Positions 1 to 8,649 of a stretch of 64,000 bases of DNA are shown piece by piece; within the stretch, counting starts at the first letter, position 1; each line of letters begins with the position of its first letter. Both the position numbers and the translations under genes were made by a program. The notes below the pieces were generated by a model, which did not search any database, was not told where the DNA came from, and saw nothing but the letters and a program-made list of their open reading frames with translations. Source of the stretch: Sneathiella limimaris (GTDB taxonomy: Bacteria > Pseudomonadota > Alphaproteobacteria > Sneathiellales > Sneathiellaceae); assembly GCF_012932565.1 (NCBI RefSeq), contig NZ_JABBYJ010000001.1, forward strand, positions 1,612,001-1,676,000, in the 5' to 3' direction.

Positions 1-2
1 CC

Positions 3-335
3 CTTTACAAATCTCTGACCTTCGGTGTGAGTGCCTTTTACACAGGTGTTGCCGGGGCATTGGGGGCGATTATCGTGGAATTTGTCGCACCGGACAGTTT
101 TACGTTCCAGCTCTCGATCCTGCTCTTTATCGGCCTTGTGGTCGGCGGAACAGGAACCATCTGGGGCGCTATCTTTGGCGGAATGTTCATTCTGCTGGTG
201 CCGAACTTTGCCGAACAGATTTCTACCGGACTGTCCTATGCGGTGTTCGGGGTCATACTAATTCTTGTCATTTACGTCATGCCCTCAGGTTTTGCGGGCT
301 TGGTAAATCTGTTGTTGGCGCGCCTTCGAAGATAG
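3..335 (+). CDS. livM: Branched-chain amino acid ABC transporter permease, C-terminal part (LivM-like)
   Basis: C-terminal 110 residues of an inner-membrane permease; the gene begins before the window. The reading frame is open from base 3, so the GTG inside it is not a true start. Three hydrophobic stretches are visible, and the segment around GTGTIWGAIFGG matches the conserved cytoplasmic-loop region of LivM/LivH-type permeases. In this family LivM pairs with LivH and the ATPases LivG and LivF to import Leu, Ile, Val or related solutes. The substrate-binding gene starts 67 bp downstream on the same strand, which supports one operon. The exact substrate cannot be read from the sequence. Confidence 0.88.
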   Translation, partial: LYKSLTFGVSAFYTGVAGALGAIIVEFVAPDSFTFQLSILLFIGLVVGGTGTIWGAIFGGMFILLVPNFAEQISTGLSYAVFGVILILVIYVMPSGFAGLVNLLLARLRR

Positions 336-402
336 AGGCGGGCCCACAATTGCATCAGTGAGGAGAAGCTCACTTTAATCAAGCAGATAACAGGAGGAAA
401 AC

Positions 403-1620
403 ATGCTAACCGGGAAAAAACTGGCAATGACTCTGATTGCGGCGGCAGGCCTCAGCCTGTCCACACAGTCAGCGTCCGCCGACAAAATGTATGGACCAGG
501 TGTCACCGACACGTCCATTAAAATTGGCAATACCATGCCCTATAGTGGCCCAGCTGCTGCTTATGGCACTATCGGCAAGGCCTCTGCCGCTTATTTCGCC
601 AAAATCAATGCGGAAGGCGGGATCAACGGCCGTAAGATTGAGTTTATCTCACTCGATGATGGTTACAGCCCACCAAAAACCAAGGAACAGACCCGGAAAC
701 TGGTCGAGCAGGAAGGTGTTCTGCTGATGTATGAAGGCCTTGGAACCCCAACCAACTCCGCGGTTCATGCGTATCTGAACCACAAAAAGGTGCCTCAGCT
801 CTTTGTCGCGACAGGGGCCACCAAATGGGGTCAGCCAGATAAATTCCCATGGACCATGGGCTGGCAGCCAAGTTACCAGACCGAGGGGAAACTTTTTGCC
901 CGCTACGTGCTGGATAATGTGAAAGACGCCAAGATCGGCATTCTTTATCAGAATGACGACTACGGCAAAGACTATGTGCACGGCATGAAAGACGAGCTGG
1001 GTGACATGGCGGATAAACTGATCGTGGCCGAAGAAAGCTACGAGGTAACAGATCCAACCATTAACTCCCAGATCATCAAGCTCAAAGACAGTGGCGCTAA
1101 CGTGTTCTTTAACGTGGCAACACCAAAATTTGCGGCGCAAGCGATCAAGAAAGTCCGGGAACTGGAATGGTATCCTGTATTCCTGAACAACTCCGTCTCC
1201 AACTCAGTGGGTGCGGTTTACAAGCCAGCTGGTCTTGAAAACTCCAAGGATATCATTTCTTTGCAGTATTACATGGATCCAACAGCCCCTGAAACTCAGG
1301 AAACCGAAGCCTATAAAAAATGGGCTGCCTGGATGAAGGAATATTACCCAGAAGGCGATATGCTGAACACCTTTAACGTCTACGGGTATTTGAACGCCCA
1401 GACACTGGTGCAGGTGCTGAAGCAGGCTGGTGATAACCTGACCCGCGAAAACATCATGAAAGAAGCTGCTAATCTGGATTTTGAAATCGACATGTTCCTG
1501 CCGGGCGTGAAGATTAAAACCAGCGCGACAGACTTCTATCCAATTGAAGGCATGATGCCGGTCAAATTTGACGGCCAGCGCCCTGTCCCAATCGGAGAAG
1601 TGGTGTCCTTGGACAAGTAA
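403..1620 (+). CDS. Branched-chain amino acid-type ABC transporter substrate-binding protein (LivK-like)
   Basis: Periplasmic binding protein of 405 residues with a clear Sec signal peptide (about residues 1-26, cleavage near SASA/DK). It belongs to the type I periplasmic-binding fold of the Leu/Ile/Val family: the mature start has the usual IKIGNTMPYSG strand, followed by AAYFAKINAEGGINGRKI. An RBS (ggagg) precedes the ATG. It follows the permease fragment and is closed by a strong terminator, so it is probably the last gene of the cassette. Codon use is skewed (CCA Pro, AAA Lys), as in other abundant periplasmic proteins here such as PhoX and the TAXI protein. Ligand could be amino acids, amides or urea-like compounds. 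Confidence 0.9.
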   Translation: MLTGKKLAMTLIAAAGLSLSTQSASADKMYGPGVTDTSIKIGNTMPYSGPAAAYGTIGKASAAYFAKINAEGGINGRKIEFISLDDGYSPPKTKEQTRKLVEQEGVLLMYEGLGTPTNSAVHAYLNHKKVPQLFVATGATKWGQPDKFPWTMGWQPSYQTEGKLFARYVLDNVKDAKIGILYQNDDYGKDYVHGMKDELGDMADKLIVAEESYEVTDPTINSQIIKLKDSGANVFFNVATPKFAAQAIKKVRELEWYPVFLNNSVSNSVGAVYKPAGLENSKDIISLQYYMDPTAPETQETEAYKKWAAWMKEYYPEGDMLNTFNVYGYLNAQTLVQVLKQAGDNLTRENIMKEAANLDFEIDMFLPGVKIKTSATDFYPIEGMMPVKFDGQRPVPIGEVVSLDK

Positions 1621-1650
1621 TCTGAGAGACCCTTTTTAAGGAGTATCAAG

Positions 1651-1682
1651 AATGGCGGGGCCCAAAACCCCGCCATTTTTTG
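1651..1682 (+). terminator. Rho-independent terminator after the Liv binding protein
   Basis: A perfect 10-bp stem (1651-1660 with 1668-1677, AATGGCGGGG/CCCCGCCATT) with a 7-nt loop is followed directly by a T run. It lies 31 bp after the stop codon. The gene that follows runs on the opposite strand. Confidence 0.9.
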
Positions 1683-1714
1683 TTTGGTTTGGTCAATTTC
1701 AGGGGAAGTCGCGT

Positions 1715-2734
1715 TTAGCGATATCTTGCAAAACGAGAGGTGCCGAACATGCGTCTATGTTCAGCTGGTGTCAGGCCCGTTTTCCGTTTAAAGAGCCGCC
1801 GAAAGGAAGGGGTGTCCATATAGCCGACCTGTTCACCAATGTCAGTGATGGAAAGATCCGTTGTCTCCAACAGTTGCCGGGCTTCTTCAATCCGGACTGA
1901 CTGGATATATTCCATGGGGCTTCTGCCTGTTGCCTTTCGAAACCGGCGGGCAAAGGTGGTGGCAGGCAGTTTGGCATTTTCCACCATCTCGGCGACTGGA
2001 TTGTCCACGGCATAATGATCAGCGATCCAGATTTGGGCGTTTTCGATAATCTGGTCATCATGGGGCGCGGTCCGGATCATTGAGTGATAAGGGGCTTGCA
2101 ACTCCCCCCGGTCCGCCATTAACCAGATCTTCGCAGCGCGGGACGATTGTTGCAAACTGCCATAGTTGCTGATCAGGAAAAGGGCCAGTTCCTGCCATCC
2201 TGTGCTGCCGCCTGACGTTACAACCCCCTGTTCCGCGGATCGAAAACAGAGGCCCAAATCAAGACGCAGTCGAACCTTTGGATAGAATTTTTTGAACAGG
2301 TTTTCAAAAGCCCAATGGGTTGTTGCCTCAAGCCCATCGAGCAGGCCAATTTCGGCAAGATAAACAGCCCCGCTACAGGCTGAAACAACGCGGGTGTTGG
2401 TCTGGCTTTTGCTTTTCAGCCACGCAAGGCCTGGATGGTCTTTTGGATCAATCCGCTCATAAGGGGACAGGTTCAGGCCCGGCACAATGATCAGATCACT
2501 TTGCGCTGCTGTCTCAAAGGTGACATCTGGTGCAATCATCATTCCGCTCCCGCAGGAGAATGGCTCAGTACTCGGTCCGACCAGTTTCAGGTCAAAGAGC
2601 GGGGCCGCAGGCTCCCCACTGACCAGCATTTCCCAATCCTGCCCAGCAGCCTTCAGGGTTTCATATAGCCCGGACACACTGGACGCGCTGGTCTCTGGTG
2701 TGGCCATGATCAGGACGGATAGGGGATTTGCCAT
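1715..2734 (-). CDS. GlxA-family transcriptional regulator (DJ-1/PfpI-like domain plus AraC HTH)
   Basis: Cytoplasmic regulator of 339 residues. Residues 1 to about 190 form a class I glutamine amidotransferase/DJ-1-like domain with the elbow sequence VVSACSGAVYLAEIGLLDG, typical of GlxA-type sensors. Residues of about 230-330 form an AraC-type double helix-turn-helix, including GRSPMEYIQSVRIEEARQLL and VGYMDTPSFRRLFKRKTG. Family members control genes for amine, carnitine or amino acid catabolism. No target gene is adjacent in divergent orientation except a doubtful small ORF, so the regulon is unknown. Confidence 0.9.
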   Translation of the reverse strand: MANPLSVLIMATPETSASSVSGLYETLKAAGQDWEMLVSGEPAAPLFDLKLVGPSTEPFSCGSGMMIAPDVTFETAAQSDLIIVPGLNLSPYERIDPKDHPGLAWLKSKSQTNTRVVSACSGAVYLAEIGLLDGLEATTHWAFENLFKKFYPKVRLRLDLGLCFRSAEQGVVTSGGSTGWQELALFLISNYGSLQQSSRAAKIWLMADRGELQAPYHSMIRTAPHDDQIIENAQIWIADHYAVDNPVAEMVENAKLPATTFARRFRKATGRSPMEYIQSVRIEEARQLLETTDLSITDIGEQVGYMDTPSFRRLFKRKTGLTPAEHRRMFGTSRFARYR

Positions 2735-2844
2735 AAGTCATCACTCAAGTGGTCAATTTGCCCCTATATTAGAAGATCTGCATCTCACGATCAAATCTCC
2801 AGTTGCCTATGCTGGGTGAATTCAAGCCCGAACGGAGACCAACC

Positions 2845-3045
2845 ATGCAGACCCTCATGAACACGCTCAAACACTTTTGGAAATCAGAAACAGGCAAATT
2901 CCATTTCAGGCCAAGTCGTCTTTACCTTTCCAAATCCAGCAGCTCCCCAAGGATGGGTCGATGCGCGTATCCCGCCAAAGAAACCTATCCGGAATGGGAT
3001 AATGTTATTCACTTCGGTCAGGATAGCCCCGTTTTCAGGCGTTGA
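2845..3045 (+). CDS. Small hypothetical protein (doubtful)
   Basis: A 66-codon frame starting with ATG, preceded at a reasonable distance by ggaga. The product is basic and Ser/Pro-rich with no signal peptide, membrane segment or motif I recognise. A 63-codon frame on the opposite strand (2884-3075) competes with it. It may not be a gene; it is listed because the stretch 2735-3149 holds nothing else. Confidence 0.3.
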   Translation: MQTLMNTLKHFWKSETGKFHFRPSRLYLSKSSSSPRMGRCAYPAKETYPEWDNVIHFGQDSPVFRR

Positions 3046-3149
3046 GTGATTGCGACTGGCAAATGGGACGGTCACAATTAATTATTGTTTAAAAATCGAA
3101 AATATTTAAACTTTAGGTAGTGGTAAGCGCGTGTGCTATTGGAGAAGGT

Positions 3150-3872
3150 ATGTCCGGAGAGAATTATGATGAGGGCGTTGAACGAGTGCCAATGGCGGGC
3201 GCCCGGTTTCAGTCGTCACAGTCTGCTCTCAGAAGACTTCAAGCCTTGCGCCTTCGCGAGAAGGTGATCGGAACCTTGGTCGCGTTATCATTTGTCCTGG
3301 TGCTTCTCGTGATTTTTAAATTGATGGCGTGGGGCAAGACTGATGCCTCCAAGGCGTTAAAGGAGGCTGACGAAGCCCTTCGGAAAGGCGCGTATGAGCA
3401 GGTTTTAAGTCATGCAGACAATGCGCTTGAATACGAGAATTATGCACCAGAAGCGCATCTTTTTAGCGCCTACGCTTACATATTCCTTGGGCAGTATGAA
3501 AAAGCTATACAGGAAACTGATAAGGCAATTGCGTTGACCTCAGATGAGTTACCCGAAGTTCGAGAATATTGGCTTTTGAAGATACTCTTAACCCCAAAAG
3601 AAAAGGGCATCGATGTTGCTCTGGATCAATTTGCAGAAGCTGTTTGGGAAAAGGCACCTGAAAAGCCGAGTGGTATAACCTCCGCGCAAATAAAAAAAAT
3701 GGATGGAGCTCTCAAGGCAGGCCTCCTCAAAATGCTGGATATCAAGGTGTTGGGCGGGTTTTGCCTTAATAAAAAAATTCCGGGGGTGGAGACGCACAAA
3801 CCCCTGAAACTCCGACTTTGTCTTGGACGGACGCTTTCAAAGCAATTGGCTGATCGTCGCCGTAACTTGTAG
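3150..3872 (+). CDS. Membrane-anchored TPR protein
   Basis: The product has 240 residues. The first 45 or so residues are hydrophilic and cytoplasmic, followed by one transmembrane helix (about residues 46-66, VIGTLVALSFVLVLLVIF). Next comes a helical region with tetratricopeptide signatures: ALKEADEALRKGAYEQVLSHADNAL, then APEAHLFSAYAYIFLGQYEKAIQETDKAI. The ATG at 3150 is preferred over the upstream GTG because ggagaagg lies 5 nt before it. TPR repeats mediate protein-protein contacts; the partner is unknown. The basic C-terminal tail has no recognisable fold. It stands alone between small hypothetical genes. Confidence 0.7.
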   Translation: MSGENYDEGVERVPMAGARFQSSQSALRRLQALRLREKVIGTLVALSFVLVLLVIFKLMAWGKTDASKALKEADEALRKGAYEQVLSHADNALEYENYAPEAHLFSAYAYIFLGQYEKAIQETDKAIALTSDELPEVREYWLLKILLTPKEKGIDVALDQFAEAVWEKAPEKPSGITSAQIKKMDGALKAGLLKMLDIKVLGGFCLNKKIPGVETHKPLKLRLCLGRTLSKQLADRRRNL

Positions 3873-3957
3873 TTGGCATTATCAAATTCTTTCCCCCTAA
3901 TTCTGACTGTGCTAATATAAGGCTGTGCAACTTCGCCTATCCAGATGGGGTTAGCGG

Positions 3958-4329
3958 ATGAAACTCTTGGCTCCACTTAACTTGATGACAATTACCCGCG
4001 TGCAGGCGCTGGCAGTCGTTTTGATTGTCTATCTTCTGCTATTGGCCGCGGCGTCCATTGTTGCCGCGGAGGGCAAGGGCCGACAGTATACGGTTGGGGT
4101 TGCCTATATCCTGACCCGGCCGGATGCCCAGCTTTGTGGAACGTTTAAAGATGCGAGCGGGCAGGAGAGGCCTGAGCTATCCCGGATTGTCCGGCGCAAG
4201 GACACCTTGATCACCGAGTTTGCCGATGGCCGGAAAATTCGCGGGCCCATCTCGCTTAAAAGCTCGCGGCGGACCTGCTGCACGAACGGTGTTTGTGCCT
4301 ATCCCAAACCCAATGTATTCGTCGAATGA
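3958..4329 (+). CDS. Small hypothetical protein with N-terminal membrane segment
   Basis: A protein of 123 residues with a hydrophobic helix at about residues 14-34 (VQALAVVLIVYLLLLAAASI) followed by an Ala-rich, cleavage-like segment, so it is exported or membrane-anchored. The remaining 85 residues are polar and end with three cysteines (TCCTNGVC), compatible with a disulfide in the periplasm. I do not recognise the family. It ends about 108 bp before the VOC gene. Confidence 0.55.
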   Translation: MKLLAPLNLMTITRVQALAVVLIVYLLLLAAASIVAAEGKGRQYTVGVAYILTRPDAQLCGTFKDASGQERPELSRIVRRKDTLITEFADGRKIRGPISLKSSRRTCCTNGVCAYPKPNVFVE

Positions 4330-4437
4330 GCGTGATCTAATCTTATGGATGTTTGATCTTAGGTGCTTCTCTTTCCTTCCTAAGCAGTTTAGTATGACTG
4401 CCGAATAAACAAGCAAGAACCAAAAAAGGAAGGTAAC

Positions 4438-4815
4438 ATGTTTAGTCATATTATGCTGGGGGCGGATGATCTGGAAAAGGCCAAGGCTTTTTACGATGCC
4501 ACTCTGGGCGCACTTGGCATTAAGCCAGGCGTCGTAGACCCGAAAGGTCGCGTTTTTTACTTCACCAAAGAAGGTACCTTTGCCTTGACCAAACCACTTG
4601 ATGGCAAAGCAGCCTCTTGCGGGAATGGCAGCACCATCGGCTTTGCAGCAGCCTCGCCAGATGCGGCAGACAAATGGCACGAAGCTGGCCTCGCCAACGG
4701 CGGGACAACTTGCGAAGATCCTCCAGGTGTTCGCGAAGGTGCGAAAGGCGATCTTTATCTCGCCTACCTCCGTGATCCTTCTGGCAACAAAATCTGCGCC
4801 CTGCACCGCATGTAA
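4438..4815 (+). CDS. VOC (glyoxalase/bleomycin resistance) family protein
   Basis: A 125-residue single-domain protein. It opens with MFSHIMLGADDLEKAKAFYD, the usual first strand and helix of the vicinal oxygen chelate fold, and closes with YLAYLRDPSGNKICALH, the usual last strand carrying a metal-ligand region. Family members are metal-dependent lyases, dioxygenases or antibiotic-binding proteins, so substrate cannot be given. A good RBS (aaggaagg) precedes the ATG, and a terminator follows 25 bp after the stop, so it looks monocistronic. Confidence 0.85.
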   Translation: MFSHIMLGADDLEKAKAFYDATLGALGIKPGVVDPKGRVFYFTKEGTFALTKPLDGKAASCGNGSTIGFAAASPDAADKWHEAGLANGGTTCEDPPGVREGAKGDLYLAYLRDPSGNKICALHRM

Positions 4816-4839
4816 GGCTCAAGATTTTAAGCACAGTGT

Positions 4840-4868
4840 CAAAGGCCCTTCGGGGCCTTTGGTTTTTT
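4840..4868 (+). terminator. Rho-independent terminator after the VOC gene
   Basis: Stem CAAAGGCCC/GGGCCTTTG (4840-4848 with 4853-4861) with a TTCG tetraloop, followed by a T run at 4863-4868. Confidence 0.9.
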
Positions 4869-4943
4869 AAAGGGCACACCTTACCCGCTTTCCTTAACCC
4901 TCTCTTATCCATTGCGCGCTAAAATGCAAAGAATGATCGATTT

Positions 4944-5924
4944 ATGCGTCGATCAGATTATGTTCCGAGTTCAAGAGCGATACAGGTTATGGCCTCTACT
5001 TCCACACATTTTTCCCTTCTTCAACCGGAAACGGGTGAGCAGGCCTCTATCTTGCAGGACGCGATGGAAAACATGGCCCACGGCTTTGCTGTTTGGGATC
5101 GGGATTTAAATATTCTGCTCTATAGCCGCCGGTTCCTGGAATTTTGGGATATTGATGAAGATTTTGTCGCGGCCCATCCTAATTTGCGGGATATCCTGCG
5201 GGTTGTCCTGATGGAGAATGGCGTGACAGCCGAGGATGTAGATGCTGTGATTGCGGAGCGAACCCGGCTTGTAGAAGAAGGTCAAACCGAGTTTACCAGT
5301 TTCATCAATCTTGCCAGTGGCCGGGTGATCGAGAATTTCGTTCGTTTCACACCAGCGGGACGCTGGGTCATCACTTACACGGATATTACGGAACGGCGAA
5401 AAGCTGAATTGGAGCTGCAGGCAGCGGCGACTACCGACGCACTTACGGGGCTGGCCAACAGAAGCGCCTTTTATGAACGGTCGCTGCAGATGCTGTCCCT
5501 TTCCGCGCATAAACGCCGGGGCCTGCCGGTGTTGATGATGGATATTGATTATTTCAAGCAGGTTAATGACGATTTTGGCCACGATGCAGGGGATAAGCTA
5601 CTTGTCTTGGTGGCGGAGACTTTGGGGGCCAGTATTCGCCCTTATGATATCGTTGCCCGTCTTGGCGGTGAAGAGTTTGCGGCTGTATTGTCTGATACAG
5701 ATCCTGATGCCGCCTATCGTGTCGCAGAGCGGATCCGAAAAGCGGTTGCAACCCTGCAACTCAGCGATCAGCCTGATCTCAGGATCAGCATGAGTATCGG
5801 GATTGCTTTTACAAAAGCAGATGCCACGGATATTGATGAAGCCTTGAAGGTCGCCGATACCCAGCTTTACCTTGCTAAGGAAAAAGGCCGCAACCGGGTA
5901 GAGATGGTCAGCAAAAACCGATAA
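4944..5924 (+). CDS. Diguanylate cyclase with N-terminal PAS domain
   Basis: Up to 326 residues. The N-terminal part (about 30-155) is a PAS_7-type sensor domain (AMENMAHGFAVWDRDLNILL). The C-terminal part (about 165-325) is a GGDEF domain that makes cyclic di-GMP from two GTP. The active-site loop reads GGEEF, and RPYD lies exactly five residues before it. That is the RxxD inhibitory I-site, so product feedback is expected. No membrane segment is seen, so it is cytosolic. A second possible ATG is at 4989; neither start has a strong RBS. An EAL phosphodiesterase lies about 600 bp downstream on the other strand. Confidence 0.9.
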   Translation: MRRSDYVPSSRAIQVMASTSTHFSLLQPETGEQASILQDAMENMAHGFAVWDRDLNILLYSRRFLEFWDIDEDFVAAHPNLRDILRVVLMENGVTAEDVDAVIAERTRLVEEGQTEFTSFINLASGRVIENFVRFTPAGRWVITYTDITERRKAELELQAAATTDALTGLANRSAFYERSLQMLSLSAHKRRGLPVLMMDIDYFKQVNDDFGHDAGDKLLVLVAETLGASIRPYDIVARLGGEEFAAVLSDTDPDAAYRVAERIRKAVATLQLSDQPDLRISMSIGIAFTKADATDIDEALKVADTQLYLAKEKGRNRVEMVSKNR

Positions 5925-5932
5925 GCCCGTTT

Positions 5933-6331
5933 TCAGAAGGGAAGCTGATAGTCGGCTGGCAGTCCGATATATTCCAGGGATTGTTTGGGGTCTTCGAAAA
6001 TACCAATCTCAATCATCGCCTGATCGATGGTCGCGGAGGTCATTCGGGAAGTTCCAAACATCAGCTTGGAGGAGACCAGTTGGGCAATTTTGAACTGGCC
6101 CCGCCGGTCATTATGCTTGGCCATAAATTCTGCAATTTCCCGAGTGTCATCACTGCTGAGATTTATGATTTTACAGTCCCGGAAATCCACATGAACCGGA
6201 ATGCCGGGCCAGATATCTGGCAATGCGTTAATCTCTTTTGACGCGCCGATAATGATGTCCTTGTTCAGGACTTCGCCATATTTAACGAAGAAGGCGCCTG
6301 CCTCTCGATCAAAATAAAACTGATGGCCCAT
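5933..6331 (-). CDS. Hypothetical protein, single small domain (STAS/SpoIIAA-like in layout)
   Basis: A 132-residue soluble protein of unknown function. It begins HQFYFDREAGAFFVKYGEVLNKDIIIGASKEIN, with an alternation of strands and a helix that recalls STAS/SpoIIAA-like domains. It ends with EYIGLPADYQLPF. A second copy of this family is encoded at 51947-52381 with the same layout and a matching C-terminus (EYMELPSDHQFPDF). It lies tail-to-tail with the diguanylate cyclase gene, 8 bp apart. The link to STAS is a weak inference. Confidence 0.75.
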   Translation of the reverse strand: MGHQFYFDREAGAFFVKYGEVLNKDIIIGASKEINALPDIWPGIPVHVDFRDCKIINLSSDDTREIAEFMAKHNDRRGQFKIAQLVSSKLMFGTSRMTSATIDQAMIEIGIFEDPKQSLEYIGLPADYQLPF

Positions 6332-6521
6332 CCTTACCCATTCATTTCATTCGATTACGGATCACACCCATAATTATTTTTGGTGTCCTAGGGAGTAACC
6401 TTTTGACGATGGTGGTAAAAAGTCATTTAAAATCAACCATTTCAGACTCTTGTGCCGGTATCCCTAATATACAGGAAATGGGAAAACCGGACATCAAAAA
6501 AAGCGGGCCAGGACCAGGGCG

Positions 6522-7286
6522 TCAGTCTGGCCAGTAAATTTCACTTTCTGGAACCAATCTTTCCAGCTGAGGTTTGGCAAACAGATACCCTTGCATGTAC
6601 TCAACACCAAGTCCCTTCAGGTATTTGTATTCCGCTGCTGTCTCAATGCCTTCGCAAACGACCCGAATATCCAGCGAGTTTGCGATCTGCAGGATACCTT
6701 TGAGGATCGCTTGACGGGCTTCACTTTCGTCGCAACCAGAGACTATATGCCGGTCGATCTTGATTTTGTCCGGCTGGAAATCGGCCAAGAGCCCTAGCCC
6801 TGCATAGCCGGCGCCAAAGTCGTCCAAAGCTGTCAGGTAACCATTGCGTCGATAGGTCTCGATAATGTTCTTAAGGTGGTTCGTATCCTGGACATTTTCC
6901 ACCTCGGTAAATTCAAAGGTAATGAGGTTGGACGGGAAATTATGTTCCGCGGCGGCCTTAATGGTTTTTTGCAGGCAAGCTGTTGGATGATAAACGGCAT
7001 TGGGCATGAAGTTGATGTTCAGCCGCTTCTTCAGACCCAGCCGGGCTGCAATCTCGATGGCTTTGACCCGGCAGCTCTGATCGAAGGCATACATGTTGTC
7101 TTCCGTGACAGACGACAAAACCTGGTAGGCGCTTTCACCGTTTAAGCCCCGGACCAGGGCCTCATATCCGTGAATGGTTTGTGTTTCAACATTGACTACG
7201 GGCTGAAAGGCCATGGTGATGGGAAACTGCTCCAGATCATCGCATTGACCGTTGCAGGTAAATTGTTTTGCTTCTGTTACTGACAT
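6522..7286 (-). CDS. EAL-domain cyclic di-GMP phosphodiesterase
   Basis: A 254-residue cytosolic protein that is almost all EAL domain and hydrolyses c-di-GMP to pGpG. The catalytic set looks intact: the EAL-type motif reads EALVR, with NINFMP, FEFTE, LDDFGAGYAGL, KIDR and CEGIET following. The short N-terminus holds a CNGQC pair. The ATG at 7286 has an agaggg RBS and is preferred to one 45 bp upstream. It stands alone and faces the alpha/beta hydrolase gene divergently. Confidence 0.9.
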   Translation of the reverse strand: MSVTEAKQFTCNGQCDDLEQFPITMAFQPVVNVETQTIHGYEALVRGLNGESAYQVLSSVTEDNMYAFDQSCRVKAIEIAARLGLKKRLNINFMPNAVYHPTACLQKTIKAAAEHNFPSNLITFEFTEVENVQDTNHLKNIIETYRRNGYLTALDDFGAGYAGLGLLADFQPDKIKIDRHIVSGCDESEARQAILKGILQIANSLDIRVVCEGIETAAEYKYLKGLGVEYMQGYLFAKPQLERLVPESEIYWPD

Positions 7287-7435
7287 TTTAGCCCTCTTCA
7301 TTTTCCAAAAGCATAGAAAGAAGGCATTCATAAATAGTTAAAGACGCAAAAAGAATGGCCGGAAGGTCTCCGCTTGTTTCTTGACAATTCTGCCCACTGG
7401 TGCGGATTATGGGAAAAAAGAAAGCGGGGGTAAAA

Positions 7436-8197
7436 ATGACAGGAACAAGCAATATCTGGACAGCGAAAGGCGGGGCCGATACGGGGCCTTTATTGGTCCT
7501 TATCCACGGGCTTGGGGCCAATGCCACCGTTTGGGATAATCTGATTAATGAGGTCTCCGCAAACTGGTCCGGTGGCTGGATGTCAGTTGATATGCGGGGG
7601 CATGGTCGATCAGGTCATCCCGGGCGTTACTCAGTTGGCGATTATGCTGCGGATATTGCCGCCCTGATCCCGGCAGATCGGGAGATCGCCTTGCTCGGAC
7701 ATTCGCTTGGCGGTGTTGTCGCGCTGGCACTGGCTTCCGGTCTTTATGGATTGACCATCCGCTCCTGCACGGCTGTTGGTATCAAAACCAACTGGCCGGA
7801 GGAGGATTTCGCCCGCGCTGCGCATCTGGCGGCACAAGCGCCCAAGCTCTTTGATACGGAAGAGGCGGCAATCGATCGCTACTTAAAGGTAGCGGGTCTT
7901 TTTGGGCTGGTGGAGCCGACAAGTGAGAGCGCCAAGGTTGGGATTACGCTTCAGGGAAGCGCTTACCGGTTAGCGTCCGATCCGAAAACAAACGGGGTCA
8001 CGCCCCTTGATTTTGCGGGTCTGGCAGCTTTGGCCAGATGCCCGGTTCATTTCCTTTGTGGGGACAAGGATCCGGTTGCAACTCCCGCAGGCATGGAAAG
8101 CCTTGGCTATCCGGTAACCCTTCTGCCGGGCGGCGGGCACTATCCTTTTGTGGTGGATCCTGCAGGGTTCTGGACCGCGATCCAGGACCGTCTCTAA
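7436..8197 (+). CDS. Alpha/beta fold hydrolase
   Basis: A 253-residue cytosolic hydrolase. The oxyanion region is HGLGANATVW, the nucleophile elbow GHSLGG (Ser90), the acid lies in CGDKDPVA and the His in GGGHYPFV, giving a complete Ser-Asp-His triad. The substrate is unknown; sequence features fit esterases, lactonases or small C-C hydrolases. The ATG at 7436 follows a ggggg RBS. A thioesterase gene starts 20 bp after the stop, so the two probably share a transcript and may act on linked acyl or ester substrates. Confidence 0.85.
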   Translation: MTGTSNIWTAKGGADTGPLLVLIHGLGANATVWDNLINEVSANWSGGWMSVDMRGHGRSGHPGRYSVGDYAADIAALIPADREIALLGHSLGGVVALALASGLYGLTIRSCTAVGIKTNWPEEDFARAAHLAAQAPKLFDTEEAAIDRYLKVAGLFGLVEPTSESAKVGITLQGSAYRLASDPKTNGVTPLDFAGLAALARCPVHFLCGDKDPVATPAGMESLGYPVTLLPGGGHYPFVVDPAGFWTAIQDRL

Positions 8198-8217
8198 GCA
8201 CAAGGAAATCAGATCGG

Positions 8218-8631
8218 ATGATTATTTATGACTTGATCAAGTCGGGCAAGATGCCGCCCCCGGAATGCGCCAAAACGCTGGGTTTTGAGCTCATCGACTA
8301 TTGCCCGGATCGACTTGAGATCCATGTGGCGTTTGAGGGTCGAGAAACCTTTACCAATCCAGCAGGCAACATTCAGGGCGGGTTCATTTCCGCTATGCTG
8401 GACGACACCATGGGGCCGGCGCTGGTCTTTTCACTTCCCCCGACCCAGTTTGCCCCCACGCTGGAGCTAAAAACCCAGTTTATCAGGGCTGCCAAGCAGG
8501 GACGGCTGGAAGGGAAGGGGCGTGTTATCTCCCGCGGACGGCAAATTTGTTATCTGGAAGGGGAGCTCTATCAGGATGACACCCTGATTGCCAAGGCAAC
8601 GGCAACTGCCATGATCCGGGATCTAGGGTGA
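8218..8631 (+). CDS. PaaI-family hotdog thioesterase
   Basis: A 137-residue hotdog-fold protein. The segment TNPAGNIQGGFISAMLDDTMG carries the typical Gly-rich turn and the acidic residue at the start of the central helix used by PaaI/YbgC-like acyl-CoA thioesterases. The start at 8218 gives the normal family length; a longer frame upstream overlaps the hydrolase gene and is not needed. Likely co-transcribed with the hydrolase 20 bp upstream. The acyl-CoA substrate is not predictable. Confidence 0.88.
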   Translation: MIIYDLIKSGKMPPPECAKTLGFELIDYCPDRLEIHVAFEGRETFTNPAGNIQGGFISAMLDDTMGPALVFSLPPTQFAPTLELKTQFIRAAKQGRLEGKGRVISRGRQICYLEGELYQDDTLIAKATATAMIRDLG

Positions 8632-8649
8632 GCTGGCACAAGCCGGCGT